Below, piece by piece: positions 33,409 through 44,530 of a stretch of 64,000 nt of DNA. The notes below the pieces were generated by a model. The model searched no databases. It had not been told where the DNA came from and saw nothing but the letters and a program-made list of their open reading frames with translations. The position numbers and the translations under genes are program-made. This stretch comes from Gonapodya prolifera JEL478 (lineage: Eukaryota > Monoblepharomycota > Monoblepharidomycetes > Monoblepharidales > Gonapodyaceae): NCBI GenBank assembly GCA_001574975.1, contig KQ965782.1, positions 157,279-221,278 of the forward strand, written 5' to 3'. Numbering within the stretch: the first letter of the stretch is position 1; the number at the start of each line of letters is the position of its first letter.

Positions 33409-33500
33409 GAAGGGGGGGAGGTGGGGATGGGAAATGGGAGGGAAGAGGAGAAGGGAGGGAAGAGGAAGGGTGAAGGGAAGGGGAAGGGAACGGTAAATGG
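33409..33500 (+). repeat. Polypurine tract at gap edge
   Basis: About 90 nt almost entirely of A and G, with many GGG runs. Confidence 0.9.
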
Positions 33501-33809
33501 TGAGTAAGGAGGAAACACAAGCGCACGTTCACGTCGAGTCCAGCGTTATTGCTACCAATGGGTTTGCCCAACTGAGGCACGGCACGGCAAGGCTTGAGGT
33601 GCCTGGATTCCTGTCCTGTCACGTCGCGCTCTGTCATGTCCCGCTCCCGTTCCCGTTTGGTCACGGTTCTGTCCTGTTTCTGTTTCCGTCGACTCTACCC
33701 CACTCCGCTACACTCCAGAGCACTTTGACGCGTTCTCTCACAGACACGCGTGTGCGGCACGTGTCCATCTCCCCCCGACATCTTGTCCCAAGTGGTCCGA
33801 CCCATGGAG

Positions 33810-33935
33810 GGCTTGAAGGATGAGTCACTCCGAGTCCGGGTGTGCTACGCGTCTCAGACCCCCGTTCATTACAGAGCCTTGATGGATGAGTCACTCCAAG
33901 TCCAAGTGTCCGGGTATGCTACGCGTCTCTGACCA
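33810..33935 (+). repeat. Two-copy tandem repeat, about 62 bp unit
   Basis: The segments starting near 33812 and 33876 share (G)GATGAGTCACTCC(G/A)AGTCC, then GGGT(G/A)TGCTACGCGTCTC. The second copy has a small insertion (AAGTGTCC). Confidence 0.85.
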
Positions 33936-34089
33936 ATGTGCGCAATCTTGGCACGCTCTTCACGGCGAAAATCACGAACTTTCCACCCGTCCCCATCGTG
34001 AACCGAGTCACACGTCACTCTGACCGTGCCTCCCACACACATTACCTCTTGCAGGGTCGTCGGCACGACCGGGGCATGAGGAAGCATAC

Positions 34090-34625
34090 CTTGATAGCGT
34101 CAAGAATGACCGACGAGACCATCTTGACCGTGTAGTTGCGCGGGTCTGGCGGAGTCGTGAGGTACTTTGGGTCGTTCTTGTCCTGGGGTGATGCGCGGGT
34201 GCGGGTGCGGGTGCGGGTGCGGGTGAGGGTGTGAGCCGGGTGCAGTGAGATTGGGTGATGCAGGTAGCAGATGAGATGACGGGGGTATAGAAGTGTGTCG
34301 GGAGTGCCCGGAAGAAACGCATCGTGAGCCGAGTGCGGTGAAACCCCCGGGATAACGTAACGGTGAAGTCACCTTCCGCATTGCGTGCAGCCATCGCCTG
34401 GCGAACAGCGGGCCGTAGAAGACAAACCCGGCAAGCGTCTGCGCGACCGTTGCGGCGGCTGGAGGGGTGTGAGTGTGGGAGTGAGTGGGAGAGGTGGAGT
34501 GCAAGAGGGTGACACGTCATGGTGAAGAGAGCGTGAGCGTGAGCGTGAGAGGGGGAGCGAGAGGGAGAGCGAGGCAGGGAGTGCGCACCGACTGCAGCGG
34601 GAGACACGACTGCGAGAGAAGACAT
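34090..34625 (-). CDS. DUF1761-like membrane protein, 3' part unresolved
   Basis: Exons 34625-34589, 34458-34373 and 34182-34090 give 72 residues in phase: a short N-terminus, then QTLAGFVFYGPLFARRWLHA. That last motif has the G-xWY-P-xFG-W pattern of the DUF1761 membrane family. The third exon ends at a good donor (GTATGC). Beyond it I cannot find the remaining hydrophobic helices; sequence to the gap is hydrophilic and holds a tandem repeat. Either the rest lies in or past the gap or the gene is truncated. A variable (CGGGTG)n run sits in its second intron. Its start codon is 79 bp from the divergent prolyl aminopeptidase. Confidence 0.5.
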
Positions 34626-34704
34626 CGGGGGGGTGAGTGTTGCTGGGAAAGGTGCAGTGGCCGGTGACCGCAGCGTCCGACTTCCCGACCGCCCGACCCA
34701 CCAA
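34626..34704. promoter_or_regulatory. Short bidirectional promoter
   Basis: Only 79 bp separate the start codons of two divergent genes (DUF1761-like on minus, prolyl aminopeptidase on plus), so their promoters and leaders must overlap. Confidence 0.5.
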
Positions 34705-36731
34705 ATGTCCGCGTCTTCTGCTCCCGCCCCCGCTCCCTCAGCAGCCGCGCCGCACCCCCCGCACCCGCAGACGGGATTCTCGTCGGACCCCAATCTCAGA
34801 CTGCTCTACCCGCCAATCGAGCCGTACAAGACGCACTCCCTCAAGGTCGACGGCGTCCACACGCTCTACGTCGAGGAGTGCGGGAATCAGCATGGTGCGT
34901 GGGATGCGAATGCCGTTTATGTGGTCGTGTTGCGCGGACTGCGTGGTGTTGGGGTTGTGTTGGTTGACCACCATTCACTCGTGTTTTTTGCCTTTGTTTT
35001 CGTGTCTACTCCGCCCGCGCCGACGCCTCTAGGCGTACCCGTCGTGTTTCTCCACGTGAGTCCCTCCATTGCCCCTCCTGTCTCCCTCCAACCCAACCCA
35101 CCCAATCACACCAAACCACCCACCCATCCACCCATCCACCCATCAGGGCGGACCAGGCGGCGGATGCGGCGTCGACGACCGCCGTTTCTTCAACCCCTCA
35201 GCTTACCGCGTGATCTTGTTTGATCAGAGAGGCGCAGGAAGGTCCACCCCGCCCGCCGAGTTGAAGGATAACGATACCTGGAAGTTGGTCGAGGATGTCG
35301 AGAGGGTTCGGGCGTTGGTGGGAGTCGAAAGGTGGGTTCGAGCATGATACACTCGGAGCGAGGAGTCCGCCGGAGGCGATCAATTATTGGCACTGTGTGT
35401 GTGGATTGGGTTGGCGGCGGTGGCACTGGACTTGAATAGTCGGCGAAAGAGACAAAGTCTGCCCAGCCGCGTGGACGGAACCAGAATCTGAACGGCCCTG
35501 CTCACTCTTACACCCCTCCTCCCTCACCCATCCCCATTGCACCCGCACCCACACGCCCACGCCCACGCCCAACCCAGGTGGCACGTCTTCGGCGGCTCCT
35601 GGGGCTCCACACTCGCGCTCTCCTACGCGATCACGTACCCCACCCGCGTGGTCTCCTTAACCCTGCGCGGGATCTTCCTCCTTCGCCCCGCCGAACTCGC
35701 CTGGTTCTACCAGAACCCCTCACACGGCGGGGGTGCCGCGTGGATCTACCCGGACGCGTTCGAGCCGTACGAGTACTTTATCCCGGAGGCTGAGCGGGGG
35801 GATTTGGTCAAGGCGTATTATGACCGGTTGGTCGGGGACCGGGAGGAGGTCAAGAAGGAGGCGGCGAGGCGGTGGGCGGCGTGGGAGTGTGGGACGAGCA
35901 GGTTGGCGGTGGATGAGGGGTTGGTCGCGAAGGCGGAGAATCCGGCGTGGGCGATGGCGTTTGCGCGTGGGTGTTTCTTTGGGGGTGGTGGTGTGGGGGA
36001 GAGAGGGAGGCTGGGTGGGAGCGCCGAGAAGCATTCCAACACTCACCGTCAACCGTACGACAGGCATCGAAGCGCACTACTTCCGGCACGCAGGCTTTTT
36101 CCCGACCGATTCGTGGATCTTGGACAATGTGGACAAGATTAGGCATATTCCGGCGGTGATTGTGCAGGTGCGTTGTGTAGTGGGAGGAGTTGGGGGAGAG
36201 CGCGGGGCCGGGGATCCGTCAGAGTGGGACGGAGTAGGACGGAGAGGGTTGCACGATGGTGCAAAAGTTGGGAGGTGTGGCACCACAAAACATAACTGGA
36301 CACAGGACGGCATCCATACGACAATTGACCACTCACGTACCCCCGACGATTTCTCACTCACGCCTCACACTGCCATTTCCATCCCGCTTCGCACACCCCT
36401 CAGGGCCGCTACGACGTCGTGTGCCCCGCCAAGTCAGCGTGGGACTTGCACCGCGCGTGGCCCGAGGCAGAGTTTTGTTGGGTGCGTGTTCTGGTGGATT
36501 GTGGTTTGAAGATGTCGGGCGTTGGTAACATTGTGCCGTGCTCTGCTTTGTGGTGGTCACCCGCGCCCTTCGGTACCCCTCCCACGCATTCCCACCCGCA
36601 CCGCGCATCGCGCCAAACTCGCTTTTACCTCGCACCAGCTCCAGGACTGTGGGCACTCGGCAAAGGAACCCGGAATTCGCGATCGCCTCGTCAGGGCCAC
36701 GGACAGGTTCGGCGGTGTTGGGACCGCCTAG
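34705..36731 (+). CDS. Prolyl aminopeptidase (S33)
   Basis: Seven exons: 34705-34894, 35033-35055, 35147-35331, 35578-35966, 36064-36167, 36404-36481, 36639-36731; 353 aa, phases closed. An N-terminal Ala/Pro-rich tail precedes the alpha/beta-hydrolase fold: VVFLHGGPGGGC (oxyanion), FDQRGAGRSTP, and FGGSWGSTLALSYA with the nucleophile Ser. GGAAWIYPDAFEPYEYF and WAAWECGTSRL belong to the cap. GRYDVVCP has the catalytic Asp and CGHSAKEPG the catalytic His. These are hallmarks of proline iminopeptidase, which removes N-terminal proline from peptides in the cytosol. There is no signal peptide. Intron 3 (246 nt) contains a 20-nt piece of the GC-rich intronic repeat. Confidence 0.93.
35340..35395 (+). 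repeat. GC-rich intronic repeat, copy C (fragment)
   Basis: It lies in intron 3 of the prolyl aminopeptidase gene. The 20-mer at 35360-35379 is an exact reverse complement of 23835-23854 in the dioxygenase intron. Relative to each host gene's transcription the two are in the same sense. Confidence 0.65.
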
Positions 36732-36994
36732 GCAGCCGCGCCGCTCTGGAGTGGAGAGGAGGATTGAATAAACGTGGTTTGGTCCATGTTAACAGATGTT
36801 TTGGAACGACCGTGGCTCCAGCGAGGCAGAGTGGGAACATGTTGTTCGTAGGGTGTTTGTAATTACATGAAACGGTAGAGTACGCCGATACTCGACTAAA
36901 TAACGAAATAAAAATGTCTGGTATCCTTACCCGGCCGTCACTCCATTGACCATTCGCCAAGACTGAGCACCAACCCAACCCAATCGAGTCACTC

Positions 36995-39900
36995 CTATAA
37001 CGCGAACTTCCCTCGCGCCCTCACGTCCGCGGAACTCGCCCCAACAAATACCTCGTACACTCCCTGCGCCACGACCCAACGGCCCCTGCCCACATCCCAC
37101 ATTGCCAAATCGTCCTTGTACAGATGCATCGTCACCGTGACCGTCTGGTTCGGCCGCACGTGCACCCTATTAAAATCCCGCAGCTCTTTCGCGCACCCTT
37201 CAGCCTGACACGTCCACATGGGAAGCGCAAGGTACAGCTGCACGACCTCGTGCCCCGCGCGAGTTCCCGTGTTGGTCACGTTGACGGACACGCGGTACGA
37301 CTTGCGTTCGGCGCTGGGGGGTTTCACGGTGAGGTTTGAGTAGGCGAACGTTGTGTACGAAAGCCCGTGCCCGTACGGAAACACAGGCGTGATATTGCGC
37401 GCCTCGAACCACCGATAGTCGACGAGGATGCCCTCGGTGTAGTGCGCCTCCGAAGCGTCCCGCTCCACGTGGGCGGGGTAGTCGTTGGGTGACGCGGCGA
37501 CAGTGTAGGGAAGGCGGCCCGACGGGTTCACATCCCCAAACATGACGTCGGCGATGGCGTTGCCGGTTTCTTGCCCGGGCATCCCCGCAAACACGACGGC
37601 CGTGATGTTGGGGTGGTGGATCCAAGGAACCAGGACAGGACCGGGTGAATGGATCACCACGATTGTCTTTTGCACGTCCGCGACGGATTTCACCAGGGCG
37701 TCGCCGTCGTGCCAGAGGTGGAGATCGTTACGGTCGCTGCGGGGAAAAGAAAGGTAAGAAAAGAGAGTTGAGGTGTTGTATTGGGCAGGTTGTCTAACCC
37801 TTGGTTTCCTTCACTGGGGGCACAATAACTTAGTTAAAAGGCTGGCCACGACCGAGAAAGCCAGACACAGAGACTCACACAGTAATATACTCTTCGCCAG
37901 AGTTTGCAAAGACAAAGACGATTGCAATGTCCGCCATTGTAGCAATCGACGGTGCCAAAGAGGCACTGCTTGTCGAGACCACTGATAAATTGTGTGGGTC
38001 CGCTTTCGCCTTAATGCCGTCAACGGGAGCGACAATGTATGGGAAGTAGGTCGTTCCGGAGCCCCATCCTTGGGCGACGGTGCCTACCGACAGAAAATGA
38101 GCGTCGCGTCATACTATGACAGGAGACTGTTGCGATTTGTATACTCACCGTCCACGCAACCGTGGTCGGCACACGAGTTGAGTCCGTTCGAGGGACCAAA
38201 CGCGTCTTCTCCAATCACCGCGATGGTTTTGTAGGTTGCATTTGAGAGGGAGAGGGGAAGCGTCCGATTGTTCTTGACCAAAACCGCAGACGCAGCCCCG
38301 ACTTCTCGGATGTAGACCTTGTGGTGTGCCTGCACGTCGACGTGCTTACCGAGACTCGGTGAAAACGAGTGGAAGTTGACTTCCGGGAACCCGTCGTCCT
38401 GGCTGAACTTTATCCACGTCGCCAGAATACGTGTAACCATATCGTCCAGGCGCGTTTCGGGGACGGCTCCGTTCTTAACGTCGGAAACCAGATTGGGACC
38501 CCAAAACGACTCGGTGGTGGCGATGGTGGCACTCCCGGGCATCATCATGTCCACGCCCGCATTGGCTGTGGGTGCGCCCGAATGCGCTGCCCACCAGTCC
38601 GTCATAACAAAGCCTCGGAAGCCGAGCTCGTCCTTCAGGATCTTGTAGAGCGCGGGGTTCTCGCAGGCGTAGGTGCCGTTGACCTGGTGGTGGCAGAAGG
38701 GAAAATGGTTTGTGCGACGAAAGGTGAACTCGAGAATAGATTGCTTTGACGCACTAGATTGTAACTGCACATTACGGCGCCGACACCAGCGTCAACGCTC
38801 GCCTGGATGATCACAGAATGTGGGAAAACGTGGTAAGAATATTATCAAATGGTGGGGGGGAGGGCAGAAAGGAAGCCCACCTTGAATGGTCTAAGATAGA
38901 CTTCATAGAGCGCTCTTTGTCCTACTTGAGAGCTTTGCGCTGTGCGCTTGTGTTCTTGCTCATTCAGAACAAACTGACGTCCATATAACAAGTCAGAGAT
39001 CGTTCAAGTTGGTCCAGCAATAGAGGCGCAGGCGCGCTTACATGTTTGACTGTAGCGATAACGCCCTGTGATTGAATCCCCTGGATGGTCAACTGTGCAG
39101 CGAAGCTTGCCAGAACAGGGTCCGGTCCATACGCTTCCCAAGCGCGACCGCCTTCCGGAGCACGCATGATGTTGACGCAGGGTCCTTGAAGGGACGACAG
39201 TCAGTTGGGATGTGCCGTGGAAAAGAGCGAAAATGGGACGAGACCGAAACCGTACCTAATGTGACTTGAACGCCCTTGCCACGTTCCTCACGTCCCATCA
39301 GGAGGCCTTGTCGAAACATTAAGAGCTTATCAAAAGTGGCGCCTACGTTTCTGCGACGGAAAATATGGGGGAGGGGAGGATATGGAGGTGCGTTCGAGCA
39401 ATGAATCATTGGGTTGGGCACGCGAGAGTCCGTTTCGCGGACAATTCGTCTCCGGCGAACAGCCACGGTACTTTCCCCTTGTGGACTCTTCGGTATCGCT
39501 CCGCGATGAATGTATTCCGCTTCGCGGTGTATTCGCCTTCGGCGGAGGAATAAGCTCCGCGTGGGACGGTCGCCTCGGACGGCGCTATCACGCCTAGGTC
39601 TCGGGCTCGCTCCGCGAAACAGCTCTCGGTCAGCATTTAGAGGCGCTTTGGCCTCGCTTCGAGACATACATTGCAGCTGGAAACGCCGAGACCAAGTCGG
39701 CGAAGCGTACACCGGTGGGCGAGTCCTGGAGGCAGAGACCCTGGAATCCGATGTCTGGCTTTGCCTTTATGTTTCCAATGCAAGGTCCGACGGCCCACCC
39801 GATGCCGGTGACTACGTCGACTTTATCTTCAAGCGTCAAGTTGGAGAGAAGCGATTGGGCCTTTGTCCATGCACTGTCCCAGTCGATGAAGGGGTCGACA

Positions 39901-40113
39901 AGCTGAATGGGCCTTTTGTCCAGGACGCCGAGGTCGATGATTACTGTTGAGTGCAATGCAGTCAGCCCGCTATTCTCATCCCCTGCATGATGTTTTCAAG
40001 CGCAGTTGCACACCATTCTTCCTCTCGTACAGCGTCTGTGTAGAGGCATCAGTGCAGATGCCGGCGGCAATGAGGAAAACGAGGATGACATGGCTAATGC
40101 TATTCCTGAACAT
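36995..40113 (-). CDS. Secreted GH3 beta-glucosidase, paralogue 1
   Basis: It starts at ATG 40113 with a signal peptide (MFRNSISHVILVFLIAAGIC), exon 1 ending 40014. Further exons run about 39952-39670, 39350-39254, 39182-39045, 38998-38882, 38823-38766, about 38685-38147, about 38085-37875 and 37740-36995. Landmarks: VVTGIGWAVGPCIGNI, GKGVQVTLG, RAPEGGRAWEAYGPDP, NEQEH, and FVMTDWWAAHSG with the nucleophile Asp. The C-terminal domain has GNAIADVMFGDVNPSGRLPY, YGHGLSYTTF and a fibronectin-III-like end. Total is about 750 aa, normal for GH3. It hydrolyses terminal beta-D-glucosyl residues outside the cell. It is a paralogue of the gene at 44899-47652. Some inner exon borders are approximate. 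The second intron (319 nt) holds a GC-rich repeat. Confidence 0.88.
39415..39660 (-). repeat. GC-rich intronic hairpin repeat, copy B
   Basis: It sits inside the 319-nt intron 39669-39351 of GH3 paralogue 1. It is rich in small inverted motifs (CCGCTTCGCGG, GCCTTCGGCGG). The part 39514-39546 is about 85% identical to copy A, and CTAGGTCTCGGGCTCGCT and CTCGGTCAGCA also recur. Confidence 0.8.
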
Positions 40114-41489
40114 GGGTCGAGGATTGCACTGAAAGAGTAGTGATAGAGCTCCGTCGGTGGCAGTCAATAGACGCTTCAGCTGTGTGGCATCCAGATTCTG
40201 AGGTTTCCGTGGATATTCTGAGGCTTGAGTCCGTTTGTCCAATGAGTCCACCGTTAGGCAGCTTGAACCCTAAAAATTCTCTGTGCTTTTGAATTTGATT
40301 TGACAAATAGATTTGCCTTTTTCTCTATATGTTTGTATCGACAACTTTGATTGCTTTTTGGGGATGCATCCAATCAAAATGACCCCCCAGGTCAATTCAT
40401 GTGAATTAGGGTTACTCCAGGTTCCATGACACGCGGAAAAGAGCAGGTGAAATCAGGAAACTTCAAGGTTGGTCATGTTGATCTTCATGTGAGTTGAAGC
40501 TTGAGTATATCAAAATATTATGTTTAGGACCACAGAGTAAAAAATCAATGGGAATTGGTTCGCTAATCGCGTAACTCCTGACTTTTGGCAAGAATTGTGG
40601 ATCGGAAAAATCACGGGGCAAATGTATTTACCGAGATCGTCGGACAGGCAAGAACGGGGTATACGTAAGATGATTGTTAAGCACAGAGATAAAAAGATAG
40701 TGCTAGCCGGTGTGTTGTGTTGGAAACAGTACAACATCTAGCTCCTTGGATACTGCTAAAAGCAAACGGTTTGTACTTTGTATCTTACCATAGTGTCGTT
40801 GCTTCTACCCATGGTGCAAAGCAGGCGAGTGCATATGTGGATGCGAAAACAAATGGTCCATCGAAAGCAAAAAAAGTTCAAGTTGATCGCTTGGCATATC
40901 AAGGCAAACTGAATCGGAACTTGAATATAATTTGGTACAAAGGTAAAATATGACGCTTTGAATCATATTCACCAAGTAGATAACGGAGTATTTGATACTA
41001 GTTTTTTTCACTGAAGATATCACCTACTAGGCGTTAATAATACGGATTTCCAAGAGAACAACCCAATGGGCAGTGTGAAGCGTAATAAGTCACGTGGTTG
41101 AACACGGCCGCAGGCGGTTATCCGTCGAGTTTCAGGCCCGGGAGCAGTTTGTGGCCTATTTGGGTGACAAAGAGCGGAGTCGACACAGGCATCGAAGGAA
41201 CATCCCGGAAACATCAGGCAGGTCCAAAAAACATCCTTCCGAAGCGATGTCAGCGAGTCCGAGCGTCGCTTCGGTGTTGTCCAATTCTACCGAGAGTCGG
41301 TTGCGTGACCGCCGACACGAAGACTTGCTCTCCGTCCAGACATGGGAGCGAACGACGCTGTATTCACCTTCGCGATACCTTCCGGATGGATTGCCGATTA
41401 GATGTGGAGGTGCTTTTTTGTGCCAGCATGTCAATCTGTGGCGGAGCACTTGCATTATCAAGTCTTTTCACACTACCAAACAAGCCAAG
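40114..41489. other. Intergenic, AT-rich; no gene seen
   Basis: It holds the promoter of GH3 paralogue 1 and AT-rich sequence (about 40270-41050) with no supported gene. Frames at 41094-41490 overlap the 5' side of the coiled-coil gene and may be its leader or an unseen exon. Confidence 0.45.
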
Positions 41490-43044
41490 ATGCCCAAACA
41501 CCCGAAAAAGCATGTACGTTGGCTCCCACTGGAGTTCAGGAATTTTCACTGGAACGGATGGCGCGGACTTTTGAGCACCTCACTCTTTTCACGTTTTCGA
41601 AAATGTTTTTATTTCGTACATTTGCTTTATAGAAATATTTTCGAAAACGTGACAAGTTTCCTTATCCTGATCCATCATCCGAGAGCGAGGCTGAGGTCCC
41701 CCAAGAGAGTAACGGAGGCCCCATACTACCCGCAAAAGGTGAGCAAGGGAGGTGGAAACGGATTCCAGCATATTGGATATGGTAGCACAGTTGTGTAGCT
41801 TTGCATGGGGGACCTACAACGCCACCTGTAGATTTCGGTTTTTTCATCATCGAATCAGCAGAGTTCACGACCTTATATACTCATCGTCCGTTTCGTTCTA
41901 CAGTAAAGCCGGGAAAGAACGAGCGTCGTTCCAAGGAAGCGTCTTTACCGAATGAACAAAAAGGTGAGCAAGGAAGGTGGAAACGGAGTCCAGCGTTTGG
42001 ATATTTCAGCACTGTGACTGAGCAGATGTGCGCGTGCTAAGCTTTGCGTGGGAGAACCTATGGGCGCATGTCGCACGTCATTGTGCAGCGATGACACACA
42101 CACGTGGTGTTGCCCGGCTCGTAAATCGTTGTGACTATGTGAATTGCTCATCTCTCGATCATGGAGCCCTGGGCAGTCACATCGTGACGCGTGGATTGTA
42201 AAACGTGGACCGTATCGATCTGTGCGAATATTCCTGTCTCATAGTGAGAAGCGTGGTTTTTGTGGCGTCAATCATAGCCTGTGTGTGCGCTTTTTCTGTC
42301 CGTGTTCTTACGAACATTGGGGACAAAAGGCGTTGAAATCTCGTTTACGGGGTTTCATCATCGCTCTATGTTCAGTATTCATACTTTATGCTCACCACCC
42401 CATTTTAATTTTCAGGCCGTCCCGACCACAATGCGCGTAACGAGACACAGTCGCTTTTGTCTCCAGCCTTATCTGACCGAGACCGGATCCGCCCTGGAAC
42501 GCATATCCGAAAGCAAGTATCGACCTTGACAACGGCGGTTCAATCTGAAGACCAACTGGAAGCGGAACCTGAAGACCAACGGGAAGCGGAACCTGAAGTC
42601 GTAAAAGCTGCACCCATTGTTGACGAAGTTATGCGTCTTCTCCAACAACGAATGGATATGCAGATGGAAAGTTACATTGATCAGGGGTTCGGAATTTTCC
42701 AGAGACGTCTGGATGTCCAGGAAGAGTTGCTATACAAAGATAGAGAACTCGCATGTTTACGGGAACTGTCAAAATCCCAAGCGGAACTCTTAGACGAAAA
42801 GACTCGAGAGAACGCAGAAATATCGAAGGAACTTCGTACCACAAAGATAGTCCTTCATACAGCACAATGTACAAACTGGTCATTGCTTCGACAAGGGTAC
42901 AGGGAAGCTTTAGTACAGGTTTTCAATGCGAAAAAGCAACTTCTTGATGAGTCAGCGTCTCATGGAGCGTCCCCAGACATCAACGTTCTTCGTAAAAGGC
43001 TCAAAGAGTGGAGATCTCGCTACTTCAAGGGACAACGGAAGTAA
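41490..43044 (+). CDS. Coiled-coil protein of unknown function
   Basis: Four exons: 41490-41513, 41633-41738, 41832-41963, 42416-43044; 296 aa, phases closed. The N-terminus is strongly basic (MPKHPKKHKYFRKRDKFPYP). The middle is mixed and charged. From about 150 to the end it is helical and Glu/Leu/Gln-rich, e.g. LLQQRMDMQMESYI, RRLDVQEELLYKDRELACLR and KSQAELLDEKTRENAEIS, so a coiled coil is expected. The end is basic. No family is recognised; it could bind nucleic acid or act as a scaffold. The start is the first ATG that keeps the frame; a further 5' exon is possible. Introns 2 and 3 resemble each other. Confidence 0.65.
41739..42055 (+). repeat. Homologous neighbouring introns
   Basis: Intron 2 (41739-41831) and the first about 95 nt of intron 3 (41964-42415) match: GTGAGCAAGG(G/A)AGGTGGAAA is followed by CGGATTCCAGC / CGGAGTCCAGC, TTGGATAT and later AGCTTTGC(A/G)TGGG. 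The match begins at the splice donor; the exons before them differ. Confidence 0.85.
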
Positions 43045-43739
43045 ATAGAAGCATTAATTTAGTAAGCGCATTTTTCTCTGATATCGTTTGCGTTCAATGA
43101 CTGTTCGATTTGAAGTAATAAACACAACAAGGTCCAACTTGATGCTGCTAACAGAAAGTTGACCAGCATGGGGCAAGCACCTTTCTGTGCAGCCGGACCA
43201 CGGGAAATTGAATTCTTTGAGACTTGGAGGGGAACGCCTCCGTCTTCGGATGCGTCGGATGAAGCCAGCGATGACGGTCGCGATATTGATGTTTGAGTCG
43301 AGGTAGTTTTGGGTTGTTGGAGTTTTCAGACGATATGATTTTTGAAGGCGACGACAAAAGGAAGAGATGGCTGTGCGTGAGGGACGAAGAAAATGGGAGA
43401 GAAATAGTTACTTCAGTGCTCTTTTGGATTGATTTGAGAAATAAATGTTCTGTGTAAATTTTGGTCGAGTGAGACAAATGATCCAACTGCACACACATTT
43501 TTTTACCAAAGAAGTTATGCGTCAAATGTCTATTCTATTATGGACCTTTCAAATCACCATCATAATCACACAATTTTGTCTTCTCTGTTTCTTCCTAACA
43601 GCAATTGTCTTGTTTGTAATACATGATAACACTACAAGCAACAACAATCTACCACAACAAGAAGGCAACATCCTGTTCAATTGAATTGATCTATGCAATT
43701 GATACTCCCAAAAACACCGATTCTACCCAGCATTTTGTT
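43045..43739. other. 3' flank, no gene seen
   Basis: Nothing is supported. From about 43540 the sequence becomes CpG-poor, as in the 15.8-20.5 kb block. Confidence 0.45.
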
Positions 43740-44530
43740 CACTGCATGAGATGGCCCTTTGGTCTGTTTTGAGATATGCAGACGTTTGGAACAACATGGA
43801 AGTCTTTTACATCAATTTGAAGTGCTCAGAATCTCAAAGACAATTCATTAAAGCTGAAGCAGAAAGACTCGGGATGGCCTCTCTCACAAGAGTGAACATC
43901 CACTAACGTGGAATATATAGAGTAGTATCAGTGTTGGGTATTAGCTGCTGTGCCACTACAGTGGCCGCGGGGTTTAGATGTGCACACTTGCAGGACGTCC
44001 CCTAAGTTTGGCATCATGTTCCTGCAGGTGAGTTCCATGCACATTACGACTTGTTATGTATATTTGATCACACATACACGTTCCTGCAGATTACAGGCTT
44101 GTGCAGCTCACCTAGGTTGTGTAGCAATAGTGGGCATAATGACTGAATCCAGATCAAGCAGTGATTACTCTACAAGTGACCAAGGGTCACCAATTATACC
44201 ATCAGCTCTGAGAACCAGTATGTGGAATCCAAGAATCATACTGCAAAAACCAGGTTCAATTCTAAGTATAGATATGTCACCAGTGGCGTCAAGTCCTATG
44301 ATGCCAGTTGCCCTTGTTCATCCAAATATTGGATCAGATTCAGTTGTGAGAAACATTGGTAGAACAGTAGATGATGGTCATGTGATTGGATTCAAAGCAC
44401 CAAGTATAGTGTCAGCAATTTCAAGCCTCAGTAGTCTTGACAAGAGTATTGGAAGCAAAAATTCTTTAAACATTCAAGAGAATATATTTCAAATTACATA
44501 TTCACAATTACATGTGTTGGATTGATTGCA
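43740..44530 (+). mobile_element. Second CpG-poor relic with promoter module and ORF
   Basis: 43893-44128 is copy 2 of the module at 17288-17520, here with intact TATA-like box, donor (CTGCAG|GTGAGT) and acceptor (TTACAG). It is followed by a 128-codon frame from ATG 44139 to 44525 that is Ser/Pro/Ile-rich and starts MTESRSSSDYSTSDQGSP. Just upstream of the module a short frame ends (KAEAERLGMASLTRVNIH). I cannot assign a family. It looks like the beginning of a multicopy element's gene, cut short, and it is old enough to have lost most CpG. Confidence 0.55.
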
